Positions 21,901-35,176 are shown, counted from the first letter of the stretch. The stretch: 64,000 nt of DNA from Gnetum montanum (GCA_015680685.1 MNCI01009594.1:312143-376142), one strand, 5' to 3'. The notes: generated by a model not told the origin, from the sequence alone. A program made the numbers and translations.

Positions 21901-24302
21901 TTCAAAATGAAGTGAAAGGAGAGATCTTACATATAAAAGCTAAGATTCAATAACTAGCCTCTTTAAATAAGAATTGCAAAAAGGTTTAAGAAGAAAAGAT
22001 TCTAAAAATATAGCCAAAGAATTTGAAGTCATATAGGAAGATGCAAGCATAGTTAGGTTTGATAATATTAATCATGAGGAGAACACTTTATTTGTGTGTA
22101 AAATTGTGGTAGTCAGCAAATCCTTAACTATTCTCATGATGATAAAAAAAAATTAACACTTGGTCTTGTCAAAAAGGCTTTGGTACAGAAATTGTGCATG
22201 CACCAATAGTCAAAAATGAAGAGAACTAGAGAATTGAAAATGATGCAATAAGTGATCAAGGCTTCTTTCGTAAAGAACATGAACAAATAGAGACATCATA
22301 TAAATGATCTAATGTAAAAGAACCTAAGGATTAGGAGCTACTTCATGATAGGGAATCTCATTTGAAACTCCATTAATCTTCTCTTCTCACCTACAAGAAA
22401 GGTAAATCAAGGTAAGCTTCCATCTCTTTTCTTACTTGTTAATTTATAAGTATATGATTTGAGAAGTCCAAAATTGTTTTTAATTTTTGTCATGTCTAGA
22501 TCAGAAATTTGATGGAATAATTATTTAGAGTATCTCTTATATCCATTTTGAGCTTGATGAAATTGGTTTTATGAAAATATATTGTATACCACATGTAATG
22601 ATTTCCTTTGGGCCTTTATCTTGTAATAATCTTAGTTGAGTTCCTTTTTTCTAGCCTTCAATCTTTCATGGTTTGAACTTCATATGATGATTTGTTTCTA
22701 AGCTCATGTAATTTGTGATGTTTTATCCATTATTGTGATAAGTCATGAATTTTAAGTAGATAAAACTTTGAATATACTATCCATATTATTGATTGGAGAC
22801 CTTAGTCTCCACATTTGATCCTAATGCTAACTTATAGTTGTAGTGCTATGGTGATTTACAATGTTAAGTTCCTTGAGATATAGAAGATGATCTTAAAATC
22901 CCAAGAAGAGATGCATATGTGTAGGGGGAGCTTGTTCCTCATTATTTGTCATCATCTTGAAGGTCACCAACATAGGGAGAGCCTTTGGAGACTTCTACCA
23001 AGGAACTCTCAAACAACAAAATACTATATTCCAGAATGAGCAAGAAAAGGATACCAAAAGATGTTTTTCTTTTAAGAGGATTCAAAGTCTTGGATTTGTG
23101 TTCATTATATCCTTCGGTAAGAAATAAGGTATATGAATATATATATGTATTCCCTATCATCACGATTATCATCTTCTTTTGGATATAAAGTGATTAGTTG
23201 TGTTTGTTGCATAAATGTTGATATGCATGTTTCTCTCATAGGCTTCCATATCCTTTTATTGATGTTTTTCAAGTAAGAGAATTCTAGTTGAGTATAGAGG
23301 TACAAATTGTAATAAGATAATTATTTCAAATAGATAGGTTACTTATTTCTAAATGATCTATCTTTGATCTATAGAATCCTATTTTAAATTCTCTTAGTTG
23401 TTGGTACTCGGTCCATTTTGGATTAGTTGTAGCTCCTTATTTCTAAACTAAAGAGAGAAAATTTCAATGTATCGAAGATATTCATCATCAGCCCACCCTT
23501 TTGATATTCAAGTAGGTGTACTCTTCACCTAACTTTTCCAATTAATGTTTTCTTAGTAATTTAGTCCTATCTTGTTTTGAAGGATGCATACTAAAGTAAG
23601 AAGTACCTATATTTTTATGAAAGGATGCAAATAACTGATATTATTTCCCATAGTAATATGAGCAAGAAATCAATTATTCATTTTATGGTAAATTATCCAA
23701 GGTAAAAGTATTCTTTGATCTAAACATCCTTTGAATATTTTATCCTGAGATATATTTCATATCTCAAGTATTTAAATTTGGCATGGCTAGTTAGAAATCA
23801 CATGATATTCAAATGTTTAATAAGTTGTATTGCTATGTATTTACTCTCCTCATCATAACAATTTCTATCCCTTATTAGTTTTCTAATGTTTTAAAAAGAA
23901 GGAAAATACTTAAAAAATTAAAGAACCATATGATATTTACTACTAATGGCTTATTGGTTTAGAGATAGGTTACTTGATCTTCAAGGATTATACTTAACTT
24001 CAAACTTTAAGTTTTTACATAGTCTTGAATATCAATTGAAAGACTTGGATTGGTTCATAATAGATAAGGGGTATCTCTTAATGGAAATTAGTGTTAAAGG
24101 ATGATATTTTTGCTTAGCTAAAAGTTTTTATCTCTTTGTAATTATCATATGCTATTGGTTATGTATATTCTATGATGTCTCTTTAGAAATTGGTTTTTGT
24201 ACTTTATCCTTTTTTCTACTATTGAAAAAGAGGGAGAGTAGTTTATGATCTAATTGGATATTTTTCATGTCTTCTAATCCATTTTCTTAAGTTTTGGACA
24301 TC
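21901..24302 (+). mobile_element. Element E internal region without pol
   Basis: After gag a lysine-rich frame can be followed to about 22,020; beyond that no frame shows integrase, RT or RNase H motifs. Small open stretches at 22,942-23,305 on both strands have no recognisable content. Element E therefore depended on another element for pol, or lost it by deletion. Confidence 0.5.
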
Positions 24303-24321
24303 ACCAAAAATGGGGAAAATA
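24303..24321 (+). other. Polypurine tract of element E
   Basis: AAAAATGGGGAAAATA directly precedes the 3' LTR start TGGACC. Confidence 0.7.
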
Positions 24322-25356
24322 TGGACCTTTTGGTGTGTCAAAATGTTAAGTAAAATGAAGTCAAAGGTTGTTTGTGTGGTTGTGTTTATAGGACAAGAAT
24401 GTAGAATGAAAATAATAAGGCTTGTGGAAGCTCAAGAATATAAACAAGGAATGAAGAATTCCAGTTCGAAGAAAGGTTGAAAAAAGGCATCTCTAAGAAA
24501 TAGTAGATGTCTTGGAAAAATTAAAGGTACTATAGGAGAAGACATCTCTAAAAAATAGCAAATGTCTTTCATTAGACAAAGACATATTTCATTAGACAAA
24601 GATATCTTCCCAGAATGAAGGCCAGTTATAGAAAGACATCTTTTACTAGAAGAATATGTCTCTCTAGAATGTAGGCCAGATATAGAAAGAAGTCTTAGTC
24701 ATGAAGAAGATGTCTTCCATGATTGTTAGTTAGTCATTGCATAAGTTCCAAGATGAACTTGGAAACTTAGTGGCTATAAGAAGACATCATTCTCATTGGA
24801 AAATGTACAAGATTTTGTACTATCATTGTGTAATCATTGTTTCTTCTCAATGTTCTATCTTTTTTCTATTGTAATGTGAGATGTACATTAAGTACAAGGG
24901 TCAACAAACTTAGTTGCATTTATCCTTTGTAATTATTATTCTCTTTTATTACCCTATGGGGTTGATGTAATTCTTGCAAGAAGTCATCTCTCTGGAGCTT
25001 ATTAGGATCCTATAGGATTGAGTGTTGGTATAGCATCACAACACTTAGGAGTGGAGTTCAAGTTGTAAAGGTTGTGATATCCTAGAAATCACATTCTAAG
25101 CTTGTCGAGACCTTGCAGGGTTGAGTGGATTCATAGTGTCAAATGACTTTAGAGTGGATCTCAGAGCTTGTATAGGATGTGGTATTATTCAAGCCATATT
25201 TAAGAGCAACAAAGTTTGGAAATGTGCTTCTGAACTACTCTCTTAGTATGAACTACCCAAGTTGGAAAACCATGCTAAATCTGGTATGTGTTCTTTTCCC
25301 AAAGAATTTTAACTTGGAAAACTTATTCATCACCCCCTTCTCAGTTTAATGATCCA
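24322..25356 (+). mobile_element. Copia element E, 3' LTR (family Y)
   Basis: See the 5' LTR at 19,564-20,653; overall order and most words are shared, with many substitutions, so the insertion is old. It ends GATCCA at 25,356. No matching 5-bp flanking duplication was found (AATCG before, TACTG after). Confidence 0.82.
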
Positions 25357-26149
25357 TACTGATATTTTTGTTGGTTGATTTGATCTTTTCACTTCATGTT
25401 TCTAAGTGTTGAAGACTTGATAATGTTTTTAAGGAATCAACACCTTGCTCCAAGGTTTATTTGGTTGTTAGGCTCCTTCCTTTTCTTGTTTGGAGCCATT
25501 GGTTTATCTTTTGATCTTCCTTGGCCTTTCAACTTCTTAGAAATTTGCTTCATTTTTTAAGGTAAAAAATTCATTAGATTTCATTACCAAGGCAAGGTTT
25601 GATTTGGTTTTTCTATTGAATGAGATGTATTACATTCAATGGACTTTATGGTGGAGCATGATGAAGGAAATGTCATGTGGCCACAATGCATGTGTTAAAC
25701 ATAGGTCATCCTCATTGTTCTTGATAAAGAATGTTATAATTAGGCTACAGGGTTATGCTCAAGGAATAGTAATGACAATGATGCAAAATAAGAACTCTTG
25801 GTATAGTAGGACAAGCTTATGAAATCTTGCACATTTGGGTCACATGATGACTTACTACTATAATGAGTTGCACCTTCGTAATGACCTGAAGCTTCATCCT
25901 GCAAGTACAAATTCAAGAGCACAAGAAGAAAAGAGAAAGAAAACATGTTGTTATAATATAGTGCATAGGACCACACAAGATATTCAACATACCATGTCAC
26001 CATAGGTTAGAATTATTACAACATAGAAAGATTTATGTAATGTACATTATATTTATGAAGCTTATAGTTCATTCATTGTGCAAAATAGAGAGATAGAGAT
26101 CGAAAGAGAATATGTAGGCTCACTTATTATATAGTGTAAGGACCATCGA
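25357..26149. other. Unassigned stretch between element E and the gypsy pol fragment
   Basis: Short open stretches occur (plus 25,604-25,822; minus 25,740-26,003) without recognised motifs. Its 3' part may be the untranslated 3' region of the minus-strand gypsy element. Confidence 0.3.
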
Positions 26150-27660
26150 TGTTAGCTTTTAGTTTGTACCTATACATAATTTCATGTTAGATATAATAAG
26201 GCTTTAGATAGGAATGGTTGAGCAGATTGGCCAATTCATTCTCATCCATGTTTGCAACTCTGAAGGGTCCATTGCCATAGGCATTCATGATCAAGAAAGG
26301 TCCTTTCCTATTGGTCAATAACTTATCTACATGCTCATGAATATCCTTAAGGTCCTTTCCTATTGGTCAAGAATTATATACATGCTCATGAATAGCCTTA
26401 AGGTCCTTTCCTATTCTTCTTTTGTTTAGGTCATGGTGATGTTGTTACTTCTACCTCTCTTGGTATTGCTTAATGTAACCAAGTGTTTGTATCCACTAGT
26501 ATTCCACTGAATTAAGTTAATTATACATAACTCCTTATTCTACTCATCATTGATGAAGTCCAATAGGGCCACTTTTAGTGATGGAACTTGCAATTTAAGA
26601 GGAAAAATAACTTCAAATCCATAAACTAAGCTATATGGGTTTACAGTGGTTGTATTCTAATAGGTAGTTTGATAGGCCCATAGTGCATGAATAATCTACT
26701 CATGCCACTTACATATGCTATTATGTAGCATCTATTTAAGAAAATTTGTGATGGTCTTATTCGTAGCTTCAGCTTGCCCATTGGCTTAAAGCTAGTATGG
26801 TGATGTGAAGGAATGTTTAATACATAGGTCTTCATTAAAGCCTTGTGTTTCTTGGCTACTAAATTATGGTCAATTATCTATGAATATGGTAAAAGGTATG
26901 CCAAAATTGGCTACAATGTTGTCCAATATGAATCTACAAACTTGTTGAGATATTGTTTTACTTAGGGGAATAACATCAAATAACTTTCTAAAGTATTTAG
27001 TTGTAGTGATGATGAAGTTATGCCCTATGGAAGAATTAGGTATTATAGGTCCAATAATGTCAAGTTCCCATCATTAAAATTGCCAAGTTATATGAGTAGT
27101 GCATAACTTAGTTGGTTGCATATGTATCAAGTTGTTATGCCATTGACAGCTATGACAAGTTTTAATCTTCTATAGGCAATCAATTTACATATAGGAATAG
27201 TAATTGCCTAGTCATCTAATCTTGGTGGTCATGACCTTAGGTCCTATATGTCCCTCACATACACCTTCATGAATATGCTCAAGGACAATGCAAGTTTCAA
27301 TTTTTCTCAAGCACACTAGTAATATGCCATCATAGAGCTATCTACATAATGTGTTATTGTCTACAATCGCATACTATTTTTATCTTTTATGTACAATGTC
27401 CTTTTCAGAAGTATTTTGTCCTTGTGGAGATTAACCATGCATTAGGTAAAACTTGATATCATTATGCCGTTCCTTTTGATGAGTAATGTTGAATGAGGAT
27501 ATAGATTCACTTTCAGTGCTTTGTGTGATGGGAATAACATAGTTCATAGTTAAGGAGGATAACTTATTAAACACCTTGGACATCACACTTAGTGCTAAGG
27601 TCATAATGACATTAGCTAATGTGTTCTTGCTTCAGGGTATATGTTTGATACTAACATCTA
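26150..27660 (-). pseudogene. pol: Ty3/gypsy (Tat-like) pol fragment: integrase and C-terminal domain
   Basis: Read on the minus strand from ~27,650: a linker (NKLSSLTMNYVIPI), YDGILLVCLRKIETC, then HIHEGVCEGHIGP, CHSCQWHN (zinc-binding HHCC region), WELDIIGPIIP, GHNFIITTTKYF, ILDNIVANFGIPFTIF, ANGQAEATNKTI, WHE.IIHALWAYQTTY and PYSLVYGFEVIFPLKL. It ends with the C-terminal block KGPFLIMNAYGNGPFRV and LLNHSYLKPYY near 26,170. It is the same family as the plus-strand pol at 36.1-38.9 kb (the linker and YDGILLVCL are nearly the same). Frameshifts and stops are present. The fragment ends on the right where repeat T begins. Confidence 0.85.
26297..26410. repeat. Tandem duplication, ~52-bp unit, 2.2 copies
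   Basis: AAGGTCCTTTCCTATTGGTC starts at 26,297 and 26,349, and its first part again at 26,400. It lies within the integrase C-terminal coding region and is absent from the expected protein order, so it is a local duplication in the dead copy. Confidence 0.8.
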
Positions 27661-27689
27661 TAAATTTGCATTAATTTCTTACCTAGCTC

Positions 27690-28490
27690 ACAACGAGGTT
27701 GCAAATGTTTGGCTTTATTTTTACCTTCAAACAACTTTAAAATGACCTCCCTAAGTGCCTAAACTCCCCCATAAACCGTATAGCCTCCATGGCCTACTAA
27801 GGCCTAAAACTAGCAAAATGTGACTCTAATTGCTCCATATTGATCATGTTTCACCCCATGCTTTTCACCTTGATACATTTGGCCTAGTTCTATTATGTTT
27901 TTACTTGATGTAACCTTGTTATGCTTTAATGACCTTTGTTGCCATATCATTGGATGTCATTTGAATTCTTTTTGTTAATTTTAGCATCATTTGATATTAT
28001 TCAATCAAATATTTCTATAATATGGCATATTTTCACCTTAGTTGATTTGGTTTGACATTAGTTAACATCATTGGATAGAACTGTGACCTAGTTTGATCAT
28101 CTAGAACATTATTTGATAAGCTTTAACTATCATTTGGTCTTCATTTGACCTCATTTGTCATAATTTGATATCATTTGACTTTATTTCATGTTAGTTTGCC
28201 TTTTTTTTTACTCCACCTATCTTATCTTATCCCTTAAGATCCTTTTTAATCATGCTTTAACCTCATTCAACACCATTTGATGACACTTGATCATCATTAG
28301 ATACTCTTTGGCTTCATTTGGCCTTCATTTAACGTTCTTTAGCCTTTTTTTTCCCTTTTTTATTTTAGCCAACCTCTTATAACTTTTAGTAACCTTTTTT
28401 GAACCCTATTTGATCATTAATGAGATATGTTTTAGCTTATCCATGCATTACTGCAATAGTGTTTTTCATTATTTTGTCATTTTATCATAT
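27690..28490 (-). repeat. Repeat T, copy 1
   Basis: The reverse complement aligns with 53,460-54,220. Shared words are AACTATGCATG, GTCAAATGATAGTTAA, TATAAGAGGT and GGCCTTAGTAGG/GCCTTTAGTAAG. The sequence is full of short TCAAATGA/TCATTTGA words. It carries no coding sequence and separates two pol fragments of opposite orientation. Confidence 0.55.
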
Positions 28491-28539
28491 AGGTGTTGCT
28501 TAATGTACTTATAGTTGATATGAAAGATTGGAGTATGGA

Positions 28540-28826
28540 CACCTAGAGTTAAATAAATTTCCTTTGAGCCTAACTAGACCTCATGGTGATGTTGAATGAT
28601 TTGTTGATCTTAATCATTTAGATCTTGAGCGTGAGAGTTCCATCAACCACATAACATTGATAGAAAAACCTCTTCAGTTATCAAAATACCTAGTTAAGAT
28701 CCTTGACCTTAAGGCTAGTGAAATTATTAAGGAATCTCTAGTTGAGCTTCCTATTATGACACACATTAGTAAGGAGAAAACATTGAAACTAAGTTCCTAG
28801 CTAAAACCTCAACAAGCATAGGACAT
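28540..28826 (+). pseudogene. pol: Gypsy pol, segment upstream of RT (left half of an interrupted pol)
   Basis: The frame reads HLDLERESSINHITLIEKP, then ELPIMTHISKEKTLKLSS.LKPQQA.DI up to 28,826. The last part has the form of the region just before the RT fingers in Tat elements. If element D is removed, the frame continues at 36,146 as IIIKVLQDNIKIFSWSYEDM, which completes a normal RT start. The flanks GACAT (28,822-28,826) and AACAT (36,146-36,150) agree with a 5-bp target duplication. Upstream it ends at repeat T. Confidence 0.65.
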
Positions 28827-29780
28827 TGATGAATCATTAGTTGGCTAGGATATCACTAATGCTACATCACATCTACGTATCACTAATGCTATATCTCATT
28901 TTTTTAACAAAATATTAATTTTTTCTACTAATGATATCATATTTACAATTTCATTTATTCAATATCATCAAGCATGCTACATCATCATAGATACAATATA
29001 ATGGAATGTTTGCAACTTATAAATACAACACTTGGGTGCATGGATCTAAGGAACTTTCATTCCATCTTTAGGTACATTCTTGAAATTTTGTTTTATAATC
29101 TTAATAATAGAGTGAATGTCGATAGTGTGGTGTTAAGAAATTATACAAAATCTTTATTTGAGTGAGGTATACTTGGACACAGTTCTTGTCTAGAAATAAA
29201 GATCGAGATTTCTTTTCATCATTACAACATCTATTTAGTTTTATTATTTTACTTAGCATAGTTTTTACTATCTCATTAGTTTAATCATTTACATTTCCAA
29301 GTATTTTACTTTAATTTTTCATTACTAAAGTGGAATGAGTATGACTAGTTTTGAGCATTTAAGTGTAATCATTTGGTAATCCTAGTAGTGTTATTTCTTG
29401 GTTTACCTAGTAGCATAATGCTTGGTAACCTAGTAATGGCTACATGAGCCTAGGACATGTATGGTAAGCCAAGACTAGATGCTCATCACTCTAGGATAGT
29501 TTATATTTACCTTCTTATTGTTAGTGAGATTAAATAACTAATTTCTCCATTACTTTCAGGATTAGTGTAAGGCCACAACAACATCAATTATCATATGCCT
29601 CACTTTGGACAAAATCATACATGACAAAGATACCACTAGTCCAAGTGGGAAGACAACATTCTATGATGAATGCTTAACAATATAGATGAAACAATTAGTT
29701 CCATCCATGGAATTCAATTAGATCATGTGTGAACACTTGTGATTTGTATGCTTAAGCATAGTGGTATCCATTGCTCATCA
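28827..29780 (+). mobile_element. Gypsy element D, 5' LTR
   Basis: About 954 bases, beginning TGATGAATCATTAGTTGGC and ending TTGCTCATCA. It aligns throughout with 35,177-36,145 (CATGCTACATCATCATAGATACA, CACTTGGGTG, TCTTTATTTGAGTGA, AATCATTTGGTAAT, GATGCTCATCACTCTAGGATAG). A TATA box TTATAAATAC lies at 29,018-29,027. Confidence 0.88.
29018..29027 (+). promoter_or_regulatory. TATA box of element D 5' LTR
   Basis: TTATAAATAC, conserved as CTATAAATAT in the 3' LTR (35,382-35,391), both followed by ACACTTGGGTG. Confidence 0.6.
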
Positions 29781-29781
29781 T

Positions 29782-29802
29782 TGGCACCATTGTTGGGGAT
29801 GG
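29782..29802 (+). other. Primer-binding site of element D (tRNA-Asp type)
   Basis: TGGCACCATTGTTGGGGATGG is one base past the LTR end. The complement of plant tRNA-Asp(GTC) 3' end is TGGCGCCGTTGCCGGGGAT. The main differences are two G-to-A and two C-to-T changes, at or next to CpG sites, so this is a methylation-decayed PBS. Confidence 0.75.
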
Positions 29803-29939
29803 TGCTAGCTATCTAAACTAGTTATATTATACATGATCATTGTAAACATACTAAAAATCTATCTTGTAGAAAAATTAATATTTTAAGTCATACATGTATC
29901 AAATAAAACCATATCTTCTTAACATAGGATCAATAATGC

Positions 29940-31900
29940 ATCATATGATGAAAACACCAGTAGAAGAAATGATAAGACCTACACTAAGGAAAGTTAGAGT
30001 AAACAAGCACAAGGAGGGGTTTCATATGCTAAATTAGACCCTTAATACACTCAAAGACTATGTTCAAAAAATGCAAACAATCCTAGAGAAGATAGAGTAT
30101 GTTCTAGAGAAAAGAGGGCCTCAACGCCTAGGAGCTCCTCTAAACCCAAAAATGATAGATCAAAGAATCATAGGGGGAGATATAGCAATCATGGTGATTC
30201 TCTAGGTTTTCCATCTTCCTCTTTTTCTTTCACATCTAGTTCTGAGAAGGATGAACATAGGTATAGAAATAGAAATCAAGATGAAGATAGAAGTAGAAAT
30301 AGATGAGATCCTCAAAGTGAGCATATATGAAATCATCATAATCAGATAAATAGAAATAGAAAACATCACTATGACATATCTAATGATGATGAATCCTTGT
30401 TGGCTACTAGGGGTATGAAATAGATAATAGAGGAAATTAGAATACCCCCACAAGAATTAAAGGAAAAGTCAAAATAAAAGAATTGATATGAATAATATTC
30501 CTAGATTTAAGGGCTACTATAATTATAATCCACAACATCATTTACAAGCCTTATGTGATGCCTGCACATTATAGAACATCAAGAGTGAGTGGTAGAAGCT
30601 TAAGCTCTTTCCTAGACATTAATAGATGAACCTAAAAGTTGGTATATATTTTTGGAGCCAAATTCAATCCACCAATGGTCCATAATGCTAGAGTGTTTTT
30701 AATGAAAAATACCAAACCTATGTTAGAGCATCCAACCTAAGAAAAAAAAATCAATGAATAGAGGTAAGAAAAATAGGAATCCTTGGATGTGGCCTTGGAT
30801 AGATGTTAAAAAGAGTAGCTTTTGCATATGACAGATGATCCTCATAACTAAATGAAAGAGACCCTTAGAATTTATGCTTAAGGTTAGTTGTTCAATATGA
30901 ACGTCCATAAGATACAACAGCTAATTAAATAGGTGGTAAAAGAAGAAGAAAAGCTATGTAAAGTAGAAAATGTAGAGGAATATAACTCAAATCCAACTAT
31001 TCAAAAGAAGGGAATCCATATTTACAATGAGGAAAATGATATAGCTCTTGACAAGGTGATTTCACAATAAACCCTACCAATACAAAAGTCCATCTCTAAG
31101 CTTGGATTAAGGATAGATAAGATGTGGGTGTTGATAAGTGACAAAGTTATGACTTGTGTGAAAATCATAAGGAGAGAGCAATCAAAGTGCATAGAGTAAG
31201 AAGAGGAAAAAGAACAAGTAAATAGGTAGGGACATGTATCCAAAAAAAGGGAAAACAACTATAAGAGAAGAGGCTATAGATTCAACCATAGAAGAGGATG
31301 ATGGATGTGACATTTGCCTAAATGACCATATAAAGGGCTATTGCCTAGTCATGTTACATCTACATGAGTATTGAACTTTTGCTTTGAATCCCAAGTTCAT
31401 AAAAAAGCAAATGCCTAGGAAATTACCTTACTCACAAAGGTAATTATAGATAGTTCTACAACCAATTGTACTATTCTAGTGGAACTTCTTATCAACCTCA
31501 CAATTACTATCAACCATAGTGGCAAAACCCATAGTTATGGGGGATGTCATCATCAAGCTAGGACTATCCTTATTGCTTGTTAGACCTAGATGACTATTAT
31601 GTTTAACAACCTATTTCTCCAAATGGTTCTATGTCCTCTACCTCAAATTACTACTATCACTCTTTCAAATATCATTGACCCACAACATCCCCTATGGGAT
31701 CACCATCTCAAACCTCTTATCCTCTATGACATCCTTAATATTCTCATACTTCTCTCCATCATATGTCACCACCAACAACAAAGGAAGGATTGGCACCACA
31801 ACATAATAGAAATATGCCACTTGTGCTATGAACATACAAGTAAATGATAATGTTGGTATATCAAAAAATTTCCTTTCTTTAGGATATTTTCCACACATGG
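29940..31900 (+). pseudogene. gag: Gypsy gag of element D, decayed
   Basis: Near 30,090-30,410 a frame reads REKRASTPRSSSKPKNDRSK followed by Arg/Asn/Glu-rich sequence (RYRNRNQDEDRSRNR), a basic, disordered part. At 30,600-30,690 DEPKSWYIFLEPNSIHQWS is a clear match to the capsid core of plant gypsy gags (usual form: ..W...L...SI..W). At 31,400-31,850 a frame is rich in Y, Q, P and S (SGTSYQPHNYYQP, SMSSTSNYYYHSF), the usual low-complexity gag tail. Many stops interrupt it. No zinc knuckle was found with confidence. Confidence 0.65.
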
Positions 31901-34900
31901 GAAAAAAGCTCATAAGTCTATTGGCTCATCAAAACTAGCACAAGGCTAGCCAAGTGCAACATCATTCCTCATCAAAACAATGTCTCCCAATCTAATGTAA
32001 GAGCCAACACCCATTACTAATCTAATGAAAAACATAATAGATGACCCATCGCTATGTAGAGACATGTAATTCCATGCATTACTAATGATAAAGAAGGGTG
32101 TAGATGTGGACTAACACTTCAAATTTTTAGCATAGTCATGACACAAGCCTACACTAAATATAAAAGACATGTGCACAATAGAAAGTAAGGGCCACTAAAT
32201 GAAAGACATCTAGTGGGTGCAAACTATAAACCTAAAATTATCTAAAACATGCATGGAAACATCTAAACCAATTATTAATTCCCATTCTAAGAAGATGATC
32301 CAACTAAGAACATACAAATGGAAATACTAAACCACAATCCTACACCAATGAAAAGGAGTAAGGAATTATATGATCAAAATGCAATTACAATCAAGATTAA
32401 ATGGGTTGATAACCAAACAACTAAGTCATTAAGGATGGTAAGTGAAAAACCTTAAGTATATGATTTAGGGGAACTAGGGTCTATTTTATGAATATTCATC
32501 CATGAGTTTAGTCATGGGGAAGATATATTACTTTGATTATAAAATTAATAGTGCTTTTTTATTTTTTTTTTACAATTCATTTCACTTTTTTTCATTCTTT
32601 GATACTTTTCGTTTATTAAAATTTTGATATTCTTTAATATCTTTTGATTCTTTAACAAAACTATATTTCTTTTAACATTATTCATTTTTTATTCTTTTCA
32701 TAATTTTTACTCTCTTTTTCATTTTTGTATACTTTGTTTTCAAACCCTTTATAAATAATTGTGATTACTAAAAATACACATTATAAATAAAGGCAAGATG
32801 TAGTCTAATAAGGTGAAGATTTCTCTATGTTGTTAATCATAAGGGATTGATTATTTATATAGTGAGACCACACCATCCATCAATCCATTCCAATAATAAG
32901 AGGTTCTTACCATGGTCATAATGGTATTCTTTCCATCATCAAACTAAGAATAAACTTGTGATCATTATGCTTGGATATAAAAATGAAGAACCATGTGGGA
33001 ATGTGAAGGATGTGACATTAGGGGAATCTATGGAATCTATTAGACCACTACTATATGTTCTATAATGTTGCTAAGAGAGTATTATATCCTTGTAGATCTA
33101 ATAAAATATTAGAGTGAGAGTACAATAAGTGCTACCTTACCATGTCATTAGAAAGATGTGTTACACATGCCTAAAGATAGTCCTCTAGTAAGGTTGACAC
33201 AGTTAAAAATAAACTCCATGCATAAAATAGATTTATAAAGGTTTCACTAGAAAGGAATGTTACCCAAAATTTAAGGTAGGTAGCTTCTAATGAGTTTATA
33301 TAATAATAATAATAAAGAGTGTAATGAATAAACTCCTTCCTTAGACAATACGCCAAGTGGTAATGCTCCTTGCAATAGTGGTAGTCTTCCAGTTGTAACT
33401 CTTACAGATGAAACAATGTTATGTCACTGGAAATTGGTTTTGACTTGTCTTGATTCTTGGAAAGAAAGGCTAATGATTACTTTAACCATTAATAACACAC
33501 AAGGATTCATTATGCCTATGGTAAGATACCTCATGTCCCAATTTCAACAATCAATTCTATAGTCCATCCTATCTTACTATATATTAATCATAAGTTGTGA
33601 TTTTGTATAATATAGGGTTATTTTTACAAACTAGTGATATTAACATGTGTGTTTTGCTAGACATTCATGTCTTAAATTTAACTCCTTGAATGCCTAAGGA
33701 CACTTTTAGGAATGGTTATACAAAAGCATTAAAGGTTGGAGCCTACTTTGGGGAGGATTCACTTGTATAACTATTGTATCGTATACCTGCCAAGAAATTC
33801 CACATCATCTTGTGCTTTTTGAAACATCTAATAAACTTCACATATCATCTAATAATCTATCCATACATTAAAAATTCATTATCCATTTCTTATCCATACT
33901 AGAAAATTTTGTTGCTCAAGATTCCTTCTTCATCAATCTTGAATGCTAAATTGTTGAAAATTGTACATCACTCATAGCCATGACCCTTTACACAAGCTTT
34001 ACATCTTCTAGACATTCCATTTGACTCATTTTTTCATGAAAAATTAATGAAAAATTTGAACTTTCTAATGGAGACATCAAAGTTATGATGTCAAGGACAT
34101 AAAAATAACATATATACATAGAGAAGTTAGTGCAATTTTTCATCTTTGATTTGTATCAAGAGAATTTTTTGTAGTTTTTCCATAGCCCTTTTGCACACTA
34201 GCTTCCAAATGCCATAACTTAATCCTCATAGCTTAAATTTCTAAAATTCTTCAATCTTATTAATCTCGAAGTGCTCAACATTGTTGTTTTTGGGCGGAGG
34301 GGGGGATGGGATGCATTGCACGATATAAGTTGAAAATTTGAGCCAAAATTTTTCTAATGCTAGAAGATACTATAAAGGATAAGTACAAAGAGATAAAAAA
34401 AATATTAAATTTAATAAATTAAACTAAGGCTAGAAATATTTAGATAATACTCTTAATAAACTATATGAATTATTTTGGGCAATAATATGTAAGGAAAATG
34501 ATAGAAGGTCATAAGTAACTAAAATATATAACACCTAAGAGGTTCCTTTTTGAAAAATTTTCTAACTCTATAATCATAATAAGACAAGAACTTGATCTAA
34601 CCAAGGGTGTGATCAAGGTATAAAAGTACTAATAATTGATAGGAATACATTAATATTTTTATACCCTTGTTGATTGTAGATGGTCCCAAATAGGCCACTA
34701 GAAGGAGGACCTTAACAACATGGAAGCTATAAAGACAAAACTCCAAGCATCTCCATTATGGCCCATACTAAACAATAGCAAAGAATGGTACTTAGGAAAA
34801 ACATACCAATTTTGGTGAAATAAAGAGGCCAATACAATAGCTAAAATTTGAGTATTTGTATCATACTTAGTAGAGAGGACATATGGAAAAATAAGAAAAG

Positions 34901-35176
34901 GATAGAAGAGGGAAAACATTATAGAAGCCAAAAAATAGAGGGAAGAAGCTAATGAAAGAGCCACCACCACCTAGAATATGAACTACATCAAGTTACCTTA
35001 AATTTTATTTTTGTTTTTTCATGTAACTATATCATTTTTTATACACATCATTGCACCATTCAAAGCCAATTAGTAGTTAAATTTAGTTAATAATCTTGTA
35101 CATTGCTAATATTGTAAAGAAAGCTCGATCCTATCTTTTTTACTAGAGGATGAGTTTTTAGTTAGTTGTGGAGGTA
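31901..35176 (+). mobile_element. Element D internal region without pol
   Basis: No protease, RT, RNase H or integrase motif was found in any frame over 3.3 kb. A T-rich tract spans 32,540-32,740. A G-rich run (GGGCGGAGGGGGGGATGGG) lies at about 34,292. A weak PPT (GTTGTGGAGGT) precedes the 3' LTR. Element D is therefore non-autonomous or deleted. Confidence 0.5.

Noticed and set aside
26297-26410. CRISPR-like or regulatory tandem array
   Set aside because: Only 2.2 copies without spacers, within a dead integrase reading frame; a simple local duplication.
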